DNA from: Rhodopirellula bahusiensis
GTDB taxonomy: Bacteria > Planctomycetota > Planctomycetia > Pirellulales > Pirellulaceae
Assembly (NCBI RefSeq): GCF_002727185.1
Contig: NZ_NIZW01000008.1
Coordinates: 248,001 to 312,000 of the forward strand
DNA: 64,000 nucleotides
Reading direction: 5' to 3'
Every line of letters begins with the position of its first letter. The stretch's first letter is position 1. The position numbers were made by a program, and so were the translations under genes. The notes under the pieces are model-generated. The model was not told the DNA's origin and did no database searches. It worked only from the letters and a program-made list of their open reading frames with translations. This document shows, in pieces, positions 25,675 to 34,673 of the stretch.

Positions 25675-26151
25675 ATGCCTCATTGGCCTTCTAATTGGTT
25701 GCTTGATGCCGCGGCTACTGCTTGGATCGCAACAGGTGTGTCAACGCTCGCAATCGTCCCGGTAGGTGCGGTATTGATGCAGGGATCGTTGGCCGACTTG
25801 TTGACGACGGACGATGCCTGGGTTGGGTTGGCGACAATTCCGTGGGTCGCTGGATTTGTTCTCGTTGGAACGGCATGTGGCAACTGGTTCGAATCGACCC
25901 ACGCACGATGGATGTTGGGCTTGGGCCCGCTTCTTCTTTTTGCTCTCTTCCTTGTCCTTCTGGATTGTGTCGAAGATCTCGGGGAAGGCGAGCAGGTCGT
26001 CACAGCCTATGGGGTTGGGATTCTGCTTGCTGGGCTCTTCTCGGTTCCCGCGTTCATCTTTCGTGAGAGAAGAGCACGGATACTGCTGATGACGGCCCCG
26101 CAACTGACAATTGTCATCGCGCTTGCGTCGTTTCCCGTGGTCGTGTGGTGA
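25675..26151 (+). CDS. Membrane protein with four helices
   Basis: The product is 158 residues from ATG 25675, with GGAGAG at 25665-25670. Four hydrophobic helices are visible: ATGVSTLAIVPVGAVLM, IPWVAGFVLVGTACGNW, GLGPLLLFALFLVLLDC and GVGILLAGLFSVPAFIF, with a fifth weaker one near the end. No domain family recognised. It lies directly after the decayed membrane genes at 25030-25694, which may be relatives. Confidence 0.65.
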   Translation: MPHWPSNWLLDAAATAWIATGVSTLAIVPVGAVLMQGSLADLLTTDDAWVGLATIPWVAGFVLVGTACGNWFESTHARWMLGLGPLLLFALFLVLLDCVEDLGEGEQVVTAYGVGILLAGLFSVPAFIFRERRARILLMTAPQLTIVIALASFPVVVW

Positions 26152-26364
26152 CAGAGGTGAAAGGCATGGTCGTGTGACGTTGTATGGCTTTCAGTTTCGG
26201 CGATTGGCCTCGTCTTTTGATCGCGTCCCATCAGTTCATCCCGATCCAGTGATCCTGGGCGTTCTGCGAATGAGGTTGACCGATTGGCGGAAAGACTATT
26301 CATCAAACCTCTCTGATTTACCGATAATTCGATAGGCCGCACGTCTATTCGCAAGGAAAACGCT

Positions 26365-26823
26365 GTGAAACTTCGCAAGGCACACTGCATCGCACTCGTC
26401 GCATCTTCGTTCGCTCTGCTCGCTTTCTTTGCCAGAGTTCACGGACCACGACATGAAGCTGGTCGTGCGTCGATTGGGGCGTCCGGCACGACCGTCCGGT
26501 CCTCAGAACCTGCTGGCTATTCAATCACGCGACCAGTTCGAGAGAATCGCGAAAAAACGGTCAGCTACACCGTGATGAAGCCTGTCTACGAACAACGCAC
26601 CAAAACGATCCAGTACACGCAAATGACGGCTGTCCGCGAAAAGCGAATCAAGCTGAACGAGGTGACGGGCGAATCGATCGATTACGTTGTCTGCAAGATG
26701 GTGCCCGAAACCAGGGAAAGGATTGTGAACTACACGGTTTGCAAAATGGTTCCCGAGCGACGAACAAAAAATGTTTCGTACACTGTCACTCGGATGGTGC
26801 GTGAAGAACGGACCCTGAACTAA
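26365..26823 (+). CDS. Exported protein with YTVxKxVxE-type tandem repeats
   Basis: 152 residues from GTG 26365, with AAGGAAA at 26353-26359. A signal peptide (IALVASSFALLAFFARVHG) leads into four to five imperfect repeats of about 22 residues: TVSYTVMKPVYEQRTKT, IDYVVCKMVPETRERI, VNYTVCKMVPERRTKN, VSYTVTRMVREERT. Planctomycetes encode many proteins with this charged/aromatic beta repeat. They are exported and of unknown function. Two Cys lie in the repeat cores (YVVCK, YTVCK). Confidence 0.75.
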   Translation: MKLRKAHCIALVASSFALLAFFARVHGPRHEAGRASIGASGTTVRSSEPAGYSITRPVRENREKTVSYTVMKPVYEQRTKTIQYTQMTAVREKRIKLNEVTGESIDYVVCKMVPETRERIVNYTVCKMVPERRTKNVSYTVTRMVREERTLN

Positions 26824-27361
26824 CGACGCAACCCAAAGCCATTGAATAGCGATGCTTTCGCTCAATCGGTGAAGCTCGGTGAAGCATTGTCTATCGGATG
26901 AGATTCTGCTTGCTGTCTGGTTCACCTTCGTTTCATCTCCGAGCCAATCGAAGACGCTTCCCATCACCTGCTTGTCGCGGTGTCCGTGACGGATCGACCA
27001 AGCAAATTGCTGACCGATTTTTCGGACGCGGCGAGGAGTTGTTGATGGCTGTACATGGTCGCGCTCCATTGATCATGATATTTGACAATGGCAAGGCATG
27101 GCGGGGACACGCAAGCGATGCGATGGAGTAGATGTGTCTTCCGCTCTGAGGATTGGCTTCGCCATTGTGCGGCCTTCACTGCGGCCAACCCTCCTCGATG
27201 ATTTGCCATGTTATTTGACCCGGTGAATCAAGCCTGATTCCGCTGGTCATGAGCGACGGAAGAAGCAAGCTTTGTGTGTTGCCACCCGGTGATTGCTGGT
27301 ATCATTTCATAGTGTGGAACTGACCCAACCTCAATGGGATTGCCTGACGATATTGGCGCGA
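26824..27361 (+). other. Gap, no supported gene
   Basis: A short open frame (26898-27131) has a poor composition and no ribosome site. I see no hairpin with a T-run and no recognisable repeat. Confidence 0.4.
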
Positions 27362-27625
27362 ATGGAACGGCACTGTCACATCTCTGAACTGTTGCTCTAT
27401 GCGACGGGATGGATCCTGTTTCTTTCGTGCTTCGTTCATTCACGGGGTGGGCCGATTGCTTCATCGATCGCGCTCATTGGATTGCTTCTCCTGCCCGGAA
27501 CGCTCATATTTGGCGGCATCGGTTTCGCGATGGGTGGTCGACGCATGTTCCTTCCCTGCTCGCTCTGTGCCACTTCGGTTTGGTTGCTGTTGCATGTGGT
27601 GCTTGCATCGATTCATCGACTCTAA
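27362..27625 (+). CDS. Small membrane protein, three helices
   Basis: The product is 87 residues from ATG 27362. Hydrophobic segments: ELLLYATGWILFLSCFV, ASSIALIGLLLLPGTLIFGG and LCATSVWLLLHVVLAS. The upstream part of the open frame is less likely coding. No family recognised. Typical of the small membrane genes in this gene-poor region. Confidence 0.55.
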   Translation: MERHCHISELLLYATGWILFLSCFVHSRGGPIASSIALIGLLLLPGTLIFGGIGFAMGGRRMFLPCSLCATSVWLLLHVVLASIHRL

Positions 27626-27954
27626 CGCGGGGCGGCGGGATTGAATTGGGCGAATCCTGTTGGTCGTTTTGGTATTCGACCCGGTAGTATGTGGGAACCG
27701 TGGCGACAATTTTGGTTTGGTCCGAAGCGACTAAGACGAACTCGCGGGGGTGTGGGCTGTTTTCGAGACACCGCCGATCGGTACTTTCGATGGCAGTGCG
27801 AAATACCTACCGTGGTGATCGTGCGGGTCGGTGCTAAATTAGCCGGAAATGAAGTCCGCAAAGCTGCAACGACTGCTGAACGTTCCATTCCGTGTCCGCC
27901 AGTTGTGGACGATCGCACTTTGCCGCACCTCCTCAAGTGGAAGTTTGTAGCCGT
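27626..27954 (+). other. Gap with a conserved non-coding motif
   Basis: CCGGTAGTATGTGGGAACCG at 27681-27700 matches CCGGTTGTACGTGGGAACAA at 20069-20088 at 16 of 20 positions, and a shorter part recurs in inverse near 58850. The meaning is unknown; it could be a promoter element or a repeat. An open frame at 27641-27958 is not convincing. Confidence 0.4.
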
Positions 27955-28719
27955 ATGACACATACCACCGTGTCGTTCTTTTTTGGAGCTGCACTGGTCG
28001 CAGTTGCAATCGTTTCTGAAACGGCGGCGGTCGAGCCGTGGGACCGCGTTGTTTGTATCCAATCTGAGATCGAGTCGAAGCCCGACACCGGCAAGCTTTG
28101 CTCTGCGTTCCTAGTGAATTCAAACGAACGCCTGTTTCTCGTGACCGCTGGGCATGCATCGGAGGAGACGAACCCGAAGAGCAAGTTGAGGTATCGAGAC
28201 CCAGACGGTGTCTCCCAGTGGGTTGCCTTGAAAACGTTCTTCCGTGCGTCGGCAAACCCTTGGCAACGTGACAAGCGTTCTGACTTCGCGGTTGCCGAAT
28301 TGCTCTTGGTCGATGGAGCGGAGACTTACTTTGCCCACTTGACCGCGCTTTCGATCTCGCTTGAATCAATCAGCACGGAAACGCCTTCGCGTACAACTGG
28401 GATTGTCACAGTCGGGTTTCCGCTCGCGATCGGTGCGGGCGAGGTGCTCTCTCCGGTGGCAATTGTCGGCCATGTCGCATCTCGCGAAACGGATACGAAA
28501 AATCGCTGGGGGCATGAACCCATTGTTTATTGTTCGCCACCTCTTGCTCAAGGCACGAGTGGCGGTCCTGCGTTCTTGGACAATCAGCCCGAGGGTTCCT
28601 TGGTTGTCGTTGCCATGTACATTGGCGTGATCCATGATTCATCGGGAGCCAAATTGTCGAAGATGGTTCCAGCACGGCTCATCCGAGCGTCAATCATGCA
28701 AATGCAAGGCGGTGATTGA
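27955..28719 (+). CDS. Exported trypsin-like serine peptidase
   Basis: The product is 254 residues from ATG 27955. A signal peptide (FFFGAALVAVAIVSETAAVE) precedes a chymotrypsin-type fold with the triad visible: His in LVTAGHASEE, Asp in RSDFAVAEL, Ser in GTSGGPAF. The length suits a single catalytic domain without PDZ. It resembles DegP-like catalytic cores but has no regulatory domain. It probably acts in the periplasm or outside the cell on unknown substrates. Catalytic competence is inferred from the intact triad. Confidence 0.75.
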   Translation: MTHTTVSFFFGAALVAVAIVSETAAVEPWDRVVCIQSEIESKPDTGKLCSAFLVNSNERLFLVTAGHASEETNPKSKLRYRDPDGVSQWVALKTFFRASANPWQRDKRSDFAVAELLLVDGAETYFAHLTALSISLESISTETPSRTTGIVTVGFPLAIGAGEVLSPVAIVGHVASRETDTKNRWGHEPIVYCSPPLAQGTSGGPAFLDNQPEGSLVVVAMYIGVIHDSSGAKLSKMVPARLIRASIMQMQGGD

Positions 28720-28767
28720 TCGCCGCTTTGGACCAGCCAGCGACATCCATCCACTTGTTGAACAACC

Positions 28768-29205
28768 ATGGCGAATGATCCCGAGAAACATCGTTGGTCT
28801 TTGTGCGAGCTTGACTACGGTGGGATGCCGCTATTTCTGCGGATCAATGAATCCGCTCGCGAATGGATTGGTCATCCGGACTACGGGATCAAGTTGGGGT
28901 TCGCGGTTCAGATGCTGGACTCAGAGGGTGCCAGCATTCCGGACCCCACCGAGAATGAATCGCTGGCTGATTTAGAGGATCGAATCGTCGAAACGGTTGC
29001 CGAGGGTGCCGACGGGATTCACGTGTTGACGCTGACCAACGCTTCGATGAAGGAGTTGGTCTTTTACATCAAAGAGGGTGCGGACATCGGAGCGATGCAC
29101 GAATCGTTGAAGAACGCTGATGCGACCCATGAGGTTCAGTGCCAAGCGGTTTGGGATCACGATTGGGCAGCGTTCACTGAGTTTTTGCCAGAGGACGACG
29201 CGTAG
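28768..29205 (+). CDS. DUF695-like protein
   Basis: The product is 145 residues. The layout W-x-L-C (HRWSLCELDYGGMPLFLRIN), a central SLADLEDRIVETVAEGADGI, then KELVFYIKEGADIG and WDHDWAAFTEFL is the DUF695 pattern. This is a cytosolic domain of unknown function. The gene converges with the mscS-type gene (19-base gap). Confidence 0.65.
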   Translation: MANDPEKHRWSLCELDYGGMPLFLRINESAREWIGHPDYGIKLGFAVQMLDSEGASIPDPTENESLADLEDRIVETVAEGADGIHVLTLTNASMKELVFYIKEGADIGAMHESLKNADATHEVQCQAVWDHDWAAFTEFLPEDDA

Positions 29206-29224
29206 GGATACGCAATCAGTCCGG

Positions 29225-31636
29225 TCAAGCGGCATCTCCGATGGAGTCGAGGTCGTCTTGGCTGGGGGCGTTTGACCCAACCAATCGAAGGTCGATGGGA
29301 CGCGATGCCTGGATGTGCAAGTCGCGTTGCGGGAAGGCGATGACGATCTCGGCTTCTCGAAACATCGAGTCAATCTTCAGTCGCACGCCTGTTTCAATCA
29401 TTCGCATTTGGGTCACGTTCTTGGCCTGGATCCAAAAGTGAACTTGGAACACGAGCGCGTTGTCGCCAAAGTCGTTGAACCAAACCATTGGTTTGGGCCG
29501 ATCCAGGACTCCACTTTGCTCTGAGGCTGCGCGGGCAAGTAAACGCAAAACGGAGTCGAGGTTCGAGCCATAGGCAACCCCGATTGTCACCGAAGTCCGC
29601 AGTCGATCATCGCGGCGGGTCAGGTTGGTGACGTTGTTTTCCAGAAATTTGCTGTTGGGCACAATGATGTCTTGGTTTTCACCGGTTCGAATTTGAGTGC
29701 TTCGAGCGCCAATAGTTGTGACGTTGCCCAGCGTTCCGTCCACGCTGACGAGATCGCCGACTTTGATCGGCCGTTCGGCAAGCAAAATCAGGCCGCTGAT
29801 GAAGTTGTTCAATATGTTCTGGCTGCCGAAGCCAACACCGATTGCCACCGCCCCGCCGAGGAAGGTGAAAACAGTCAGCGGCACATTGGCGTAGCGAAGG
29901 GCGGTCAGTCCGAGCGTGATCAACAAGGCGTAGAAGGTCAGCGATTCGATGGCGTGCGCGGCTGCTTCTTCGACGCCCCATTTGGGCAGGCGACGCCCAA
30001 GCAGTGCGCTGAACCAGCGAGCGAGCATGAAGCCGATGAAGAGCAGCAGCACGCTGCTGCAGACCTTGCCGACCGTCAGCGACGTGTCATCGATATTGGC
30101 CAGTTCGTAGTTCCAAACTCGTTGGGTTTGGTCCCAGCTGTCTTCGATGATTTCGCTGACGCTCCTTCCTGGTTCGCCATCGATTTGGTTTTTCAATCGT
30201 CGAAGTGTTCTTTCGGCGTTGTCCTGTGAAATGACGCTGCTGTTGTAGAACTCGACCTGCTTCGCCAACGAGTCACGTTTGGATTCAAGCCATCGACGGA
30301 CCGCAGGGTTGGTTCCGTTGATCGCATCAATCTTGGCTTCGACGTTGGACTGATTAACTCTTAGTTCATCGAGTTTGAACTGCCTTGCTCTTCGATCTCG
30401 TTCGATTTGTTCAATCTGTTGCTCGGTTTCTTCCACCCATTCCTGGCGTTCCTTGCGTTCGGCTTGGTTGGTTACAACGAGAAAGCGACGTTCCCATGCC
30501 TTTTTGAGGATCGGGATCCGCTGCAGTTGTTGATTGATCAAAGACGACTGATTCTGAAGGGTCATCTGTGCGACTTTGAGTGAGTCCACTCGCTCGGTCA
30601 GCTCAGGTCCAGCGTTGGGCGTGGAATCCGTTTCTTGTCGGGCCGCCATCCAGCGGCGTTCGGCGAAGTGCAGTTCGTTCTTGAGGCGTGCGACTTGCTG
30701 CTTCAGTTCGATCTCTCGAAGGTCGAAGTCATCCAGTTTTTGCTCGAGCATTTCACGAGTGAAGACGATGTGATCACCCACGATCGCCAGCTTCTCTTCT
30801 TCGATCTCGAGCTGCAGTTTGGCGATCGTTTGATTGGCTTCGGCGATCGATAGCTCTTGGCGACGGAGCACGAGCATTTCTTCGGCAAGCTTTTGCTCTA
30901 GTTCGGCGATTTGATTCTCGTTTTCCGTTGCTGATGTGGACGTTTCTTTCAGTTGGCGGAGCGTCCTTGCGCGGTCGTCCGATTCGAGTTTGGCAGTTTC
31001 CGCAGCGTCGCGAGCTGAGACGACAGACGACTCGGCTGAAAGAAGTCGGGTATTCGCATTGCGGACGGATTCTTTGAGTCCGTCTTGGAACACGATCGAG
31101 TACGGCGGTGACTTGTCCTCGATTTTTCCGTCTGCGAGCCGAGTCAGAAGTTGCTTGAGCGAGGCGACTTGCGCATCGTGGTCTTCGTTCGACGAGGTTG
31201 CCGACTGTTGTTGTGCGATGACAACATCGATCTGCTTGAGTAGGTCGACCCGACTGGAATCAGCGCTGGGTTGGTCGTTGTCGTTTCCAGCCGACTCCGC
31301 CTCTTGCTTCTCTTGCAGCATCGCGACGCGAAGCTCTGCGGCAACTTCTTCTTGTTTGTTCTCTAGCACCTCAGAAGACGTTTCGGCAGCCAAATCGTCT
31401 TCTGCGGAGACGAGAGCGACGGGATTTGATGCATCAGGACGCGAAGCTGCATTTGGCGAAAAGACCGCTTCGGGTTGCCCGACGTCTCGCAAGTTGGGGA
31501 CATTTGACGCGGGAGCAAGTTGTTGTGTCGCGGATAGGTTCTGCTCGGTTGGTGCCGCATTTGCTTCGGGCGGTAGGATTCCAACCAAAGAGGCGACGCA
31601 CAGACACAGCAGCAATCGTCGATAGAATTCAGTCAT
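29225..31636 (-). CDS. Large MscS-family mechanosensitive channel (MscK/MscM-like)
   Basis: The product is 803 residues. A signal peptide (CLCVASLVGILPPEANAAP) is followed by about 430 residues of periplasmic coiled coil (IAELEQKLAEEMLVLRRQEL), then membrane helices (VCSSVLLLFIGFMLA; ALLITLGLTALRYANVPLTV) and the MscS domain (TFLGGAVAIGVGFGSQNILN; ERPIKVGDLVSVDGTLGNV). The C-terminus contains the vestibule domain (VWFNDFGDNALVFQVHFWIQ). It would open under membrane tension to release solutes during hypo-osmotic shock. Substrate-free; inner membrane. Confidence 0.9.
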   Translation of the reverse strand: MTEFYRRLLLCLCVASLVGILPPEANAAPTEQNLSATQQLAPASNVPNLRDVGQPEAVFSPNAASRPDASNPVALVSAEDDLAAETSSEVLENKQEEVAAELRVAMLQEKQEAESAGNDNDQPSADSSRVDLLKQIDVVIAQQQSATSSNEDHDAQVASLKQLLTRLADGKIEDKSPPYSIVFQDGLKESVRNANTRLLSAESSVVSARDAAETAKLESDDRARTLRQLKETSTSATENENQIAELEQKLAEEMLVLRRQELSIAEANQTIAKLQLEIEEEKLAIVGDHIVFTREMLEQKLDDFDLREIELKQQVARLKNELHFAERRWMAARQETDSTPNAGPELTERVDSLKVAQMTLQNQSSLINQQLQRIPILKKAWERRFLVVTNQAERKERQEWVEETEQQIEQIERDRRARQFKLDELRVNQSNVEAKIDAINGTNPAVRRWLESKRDSLAKQVEFYNSSVISQDNAERTLRRLKNQIDGEPGRSVSEIIEDSWDQTQRVWNYELANIDDTSLTVGKVCSSVLLLFIGFMLARWFSALLGRRLPKWGVEEAAAHAIESLTFYALLITLGLTALRYANVPLTVFTFLGGAVAIGVGFGSQNILNNFISGLILLAERPIKVGDLVSVDGTLGNVTTIGARSTQIRTGENQDIIVPNSKFLENNVTNLTRRDDRLRTSVTIGVAYGSNLDSVLRLLARAASEQSGVLDRPKPMVWFNDFGDNALVFQVHFWIQAKNVTQMRMIETGVRLKIDSMFREAEIVIAFPQRDLHIQASRPIDLRLVGSNAPSQDDLDSIGDAA

Positions 31637-31884
31637 CGCGAGCGTCCTTGCTTCGGCGGAATGAGAGAGACCTTTGTTGACAAATACGCTTTCGGGCGAA
31701 ACCGGAGCAAGGCTGCAAGATTCGCAGTGAACGGTCGAATCAGGGAGGCGTCATTGATTCGCGTGCTTTAAACTCGAACCACGCTGATTTTGACTTTCGA
31801 TTTGGAGCCGAAGATTGGACTGGTCGTCACCGGAACATCTTCCGCCCCTTCGCGTCATCCCCGTTTATCATCCAATTGTTTGCC

Positions 31885-32265
31885 ATGTCGTTCACCGAAT
31901 ACACCGCACCGTTTGCGGAGTACCCTGTTTTGCAGCAAAGGGTGTTGACTGTCTTGAAGCAGTTGCCGGAGGACGTGCAGGCAGACTTTTTGAGCGATGA
32001 ACGCTTTCGAGTTGAAATTGACAACTACGTTCCCGGTGTGGGCTGGTCATTTTTGATGCCCGCCCCCGGAATCGATGGAAACGGCAGTCGCTGTGTGATT
32101 CTGCGGAGCAAATTGGCTGACGCGAGCGAAGCGTTCGCGCACTACGTGATCGCTCACGAGTTTGCGCATGCGTTTCTGCGAAACGGCGGCTGGGGCGAAA
32201 TCACTGATATCGAACAAGCCGCGGATGCTCTGGCTGCGTCCTGGGGTTTCGAACGACCCGCGTGA
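31885..32265 (+). CDS. Small HExxH zincin-like protein
   Basis: The product is 126 residues from ATG 31885 (a TTG at 31876 is less likely). It carries HEFAHAFLRNGG, a HExxH zinc site, preceded by a helical stretch (FAHYVIA). Downstream, DIEQAADALAASWGF supplies a possible third ligand region. The size is far below most metalloproteases, and no signal peptide is seen. The catalytic role is plausible but untested. Confidence 0.65.
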   Translation: MSFTEYTAPFAEYPVLQQRVLTVLKQLPEDVQADFLSDERFRVEIDNYVPGVGWSFLMPAPGIDGNGSRCVILRSKLADASEAFAHYVIAHEFAHAFLRNGGWGEITDIEQAADALAASWGFERPA

Positions 32266-32280
32266 ATAGGCTCGCGATTA

Positions 32281-32337
32281 GTGGCATAGGCTTCCAGCCT
32301 GTGTTCCGCACAATCACAGGCTGGAAGCCTATGCCAC
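32281..32337 (+). repeat. Perfect 23-base inverted repeat, dispersed element
   Basis: GTGGCATAGGCTTCCAGCCT at 32281-32300 (continuing GTG) is the exact complement of the arm at 32315-32337, with an 11-base loop. It lies between convergent genes and could act as a bidirectional terminator. A third copy of the same arm, single and without partner, occurs at 42187-42209 upstream of waaA, so this is a dispersed repeat. Confidence 0.85.
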
Positions 32338-32347
32338 ACTTTCTGTT

Positions 32348-33715
32348 TTAGCTGAGCGACCAGCCTTCGCGAGGTTCCCGAGCGATGAAGGGGGCTGCTT
32401 CGGGGCATCCCACGCACTGCATCTTGTCGCGATCCCAGGTGATCTTTTTGCCGACTCGGTGGGCGACGTTTCCGAGATGGTTGGCTTCGGTGGGCGGGCC
32501 GGCATAGCTGAATGGGCTTGCAGTCTTGCCTTCGCCCAAACACGCTCGAACCCATTGGGCATGATGTCCGGGCGAGTCAGGCACGAAGGGGGGTGGCGGC
32601 TCGAAATCGACGAAGGATTCTTCTGGGAGCAGCATGTGCTTCCCGTAATCGGAAAGCAACATACCTTTGCTGCCAATGAACAGCACTCCGCTATCCCAGC
32701 GAGGAATCTCCCCGCGTTGCCAGATCTCGGGTTTGTGTGTGCCTTGGTACCAGGAAACCGACACTGGGCCGCGATCGCCGCGCTGAGGGTACTCGTACTT
32801 CGCTGACATGGATGCGGGGGCAATTTCGGGATGAGCCGGATCGCCGAATGCCTCAACCGTGGTGGGAGCGTCGAGCTCCAGTGCCCAGAAAGGAAGGTCG
32901 TTCCAGTGGCTGCCGAGGTCCGACATGGTTCCGCCAGCGAAATCCCACCATCGATACCAACGCGGCCCGGGGAAGTAGACCGAGTGGTAAGGACGGACCG
33001 GGGCGGGCCCCAGCCACAGATCCCAGTCGACATGTTCCGGTGGTGTCATGGCGTCGCTCGGTCGCGAATCCACGTGCAGTAGATCGCGGTGCTTCTTGGC
33101 GTCGGCTTCGGATTGCAAACCCCAAGCTCGGTTCACCCACACGTGAGCTTCGCTGACTTCGCCGATCGCGCCGCTTTGGATCAACTCAACAACTCGATGG
33201 TAATTGTCGCCAGCGTGAATCTGGGTTCCCATTTGGGTGACGACACCGGCACGTTCGGCCGCTTCGGTGATCTTCCGTGTTTCGTTGATGTTGTACGCCA
33301 ATGGCTTTTCGCAATAGACGTGCTTGCCAAGTTGCAACGCCGGCTTCGTTGCGAACGCGTGGGTGTGTTCGGTGGTGCTGACGACGACGCCATCAATATC
33401 GCTGCCAACGGCGTCGTACAGTTTGCGAAAATCTCGAAACGCTTTTGCCTTCGGATGCCGCAGGATGGCTTGGTCGGTGTATCGCGTATCGACGTCGCAG
33501 ACGGCAATGATGTCGACCAGCCCAGTCTTTTCCATCGTCCGCAGGTTTGATCCACCCCGCCCGCCGACGCCGATGGCGGCAATCTTCAGGCGATCGTTGG
33601 CGGATGTTGGAGCGGGGTCCTGGGCGGGTGAAACTTTCGAGAGTCCGGTGGCCGCGAAAGCGGTTCCGCCTACCAGAATGTCACGTCGATTTGGAAGCTT
33701 CTTGCAAGACATCAT
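32348..33715 (-). CDS. Gfo/Idh/MocA-family oxidoreductase with TAT signal
   Basis: The product is 455 residues. A twin-arginine signal (PNRRDILVGGTAFAATGLSK) leads to a Rossmann fold (LKIAAIGVGGRGGSNLRTME), VCDVDTRYTDQ and the EKPLAYNINETRKITEAA motif with its conserved EKP. The family binds NAD(P) and acts on sugars or derivatives. Planctomycetes encode many exported paralogs whose substrates are unknown. A conserved YxxxH-like site is likely in GDNYHRVVELIQSGAIGEV. Monocistronic. Confidence 0.9.
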   Translation of the reverse strand: MMSCKKLPNRRDILVGGTAFAATGLSKVSPAQDPAPTSANDRLKIAAIGVGGRGGSNLRTMEKTGLVDIIAVCDVDTRYTDQAILRHPKAKAFRDFRKLYDAVGSDIDGVVVSTTEHTHAFATKPALQLGKHVYCEKPLAYNINETRKITEAAERAGVVTQMGTQIHAGDNYHRVVELIQSGAIGEVSEAHVWVNRAWGLQSEADAKKHRDLLHVDSRPSDAMTPPEHVDWDLWLGPAPVRPYHSVYFPGPRWYRWWDFAGGTMSDLGSHWNDLPFWALELDAPTTVEAFGDPAHPEIAPASMSAKYEYPQRGDRGPVSVSWYQGTHKPEIWQRGEIPRWDSGVLFIGSKGMLLSDYGKHMLLPEESFVDFEPPPPFVPDSPGHHAQWVRACLGEGKTASPFSYAGPPTEANHLGNVAHRVGKKITWDRDKMQCVGCPEAAPFIAREPREGWSLS

Positions 33716-33830
33716 TCATCTGGTCTTCATCGAGTGACGGGCGGAAAGCCACGATCCTAATGGAGTGAGCATCCGCCGGGGAAGAAATGTCAGGCTCGGC
33801 GAATACTTTCTTCGCTAGACGCTCGTCGGA

Positions 33831-34673
33831 TCATTTTTCAAGCTGGAAGCCCTTGGCTTCGCTTGGTTGCGCCGATTGGACCTTTCCGCTGCATCCGTTT
33901 GCCTTGTCGCAATGGCCGCTGGCGACGAGCAATCGACCGTCAGAGAGACCTTCGATGCCGAGAGAACAATTGAGTTCGTGTCGGCCTTTCATCTGGAAGT
34001 CTGCGTCGGTCACCAGAGTGATGGCGGGGGAACCATAGCAACCGAACCACCAACGGTCGTGAGCGAAGGTGGCACTTTGGATCCCCAAGTGAGTGTGTCC
34101 GCTCGCGATCACGTGCTTCTTGAGAAAGCGAAAATCACTGTCGTGTTCATAGGCATAGTTTTCGTCGACTGAATCGGGCAGTCCCCCAACAACGTAGAAG
34201 TGGCCGTCATGGTGTCCGATGCCGCCTGCTCCGTGAAAGACCTCTTGAGTCTCATGTCGACCAAGTTCTTCGAGATTTTTAGTGTCGTAGACATAGACCC
34301 ATGAATCGGCGTTGCCATTTGGGTCGTTGAATTTGCCAAGGTTGACCGCGACATAAAGCTTGCCGTCGTGGAAGCAGAGATCGCCGTGGTGATTGGCGAC
34401 TGGAATCTTGTTCAGGACTTTTCCATCGAGGTCCGTTTTGACCAGCGTGGTTGTGAATGACCAGTAGATCGACGCTTCGTCGCTGCAAACGCCTTGCAGA
34501 TGGTGCGGGTAGGTTCCTTGGCAGGCCACTTCAAACGGTTTCGCTGTGAAAGCGGGTTTGTTGCCCGAGGAAACCGCGTCTTGTGCGACCAGCGAACCAG
34601 CAAGGGTGAGGACAGAGAGGAATAACAAGCTGGCGAAGAATCTGGATTGGTGATTCAATTGATAGCAAGGCAT
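33831..34673 (-). CDS. Exported beta-propeller-like protein
   Basis: The product is 280 residues from ATG 34673, which gives a signal peptide (FFASLLFLSVLTLAGSLVAQ). The mature part has repeated GxLYVAVN and GHFYVVGG type blades (DGKLYVAVNLGKFN, DGHFYVVGGLPDSVD, DGRLLVASGHCDKAN), as in six-bladed or NHL/YncE-like propellers. The upstream part of the longer open frame is rejected because it is basic and lacks a signal. The substrate or partner is unknown. Confidence 0.7.
   Translation of the reverse strand: MPCYQLNHQSRFFASLLFLSVLTLAGSLVAQDAVSSGNKPAFTAKPFEVACQGTYPHHLQGVCSDEASIYWSFTTTLVKTDLDGKVLNKIPVANHHGDLCFHDGKLYVAVNLGKFNDPNGNADSWVYVYDTKNLEELGRHETQEVFHGAGGIGHHDGHFYVVGGLPDSVDENYAYEHDSDFRFLKKHVIASGHTHLGIQSATFAHDRWWFGCYGSPAITLVTDADFQMKGRHELNCSLGIEGLSDGRLLVASGHCDKANGCSGKVQSAQPSEAKGFQLEK

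Noticed and set aside
27641-27958. Open frame of 105 codons
   Set aside because: It overlaps the start of the peptidase gene and contains the conserved non-coding motif at 27681-27705. No recognisable protein signature.
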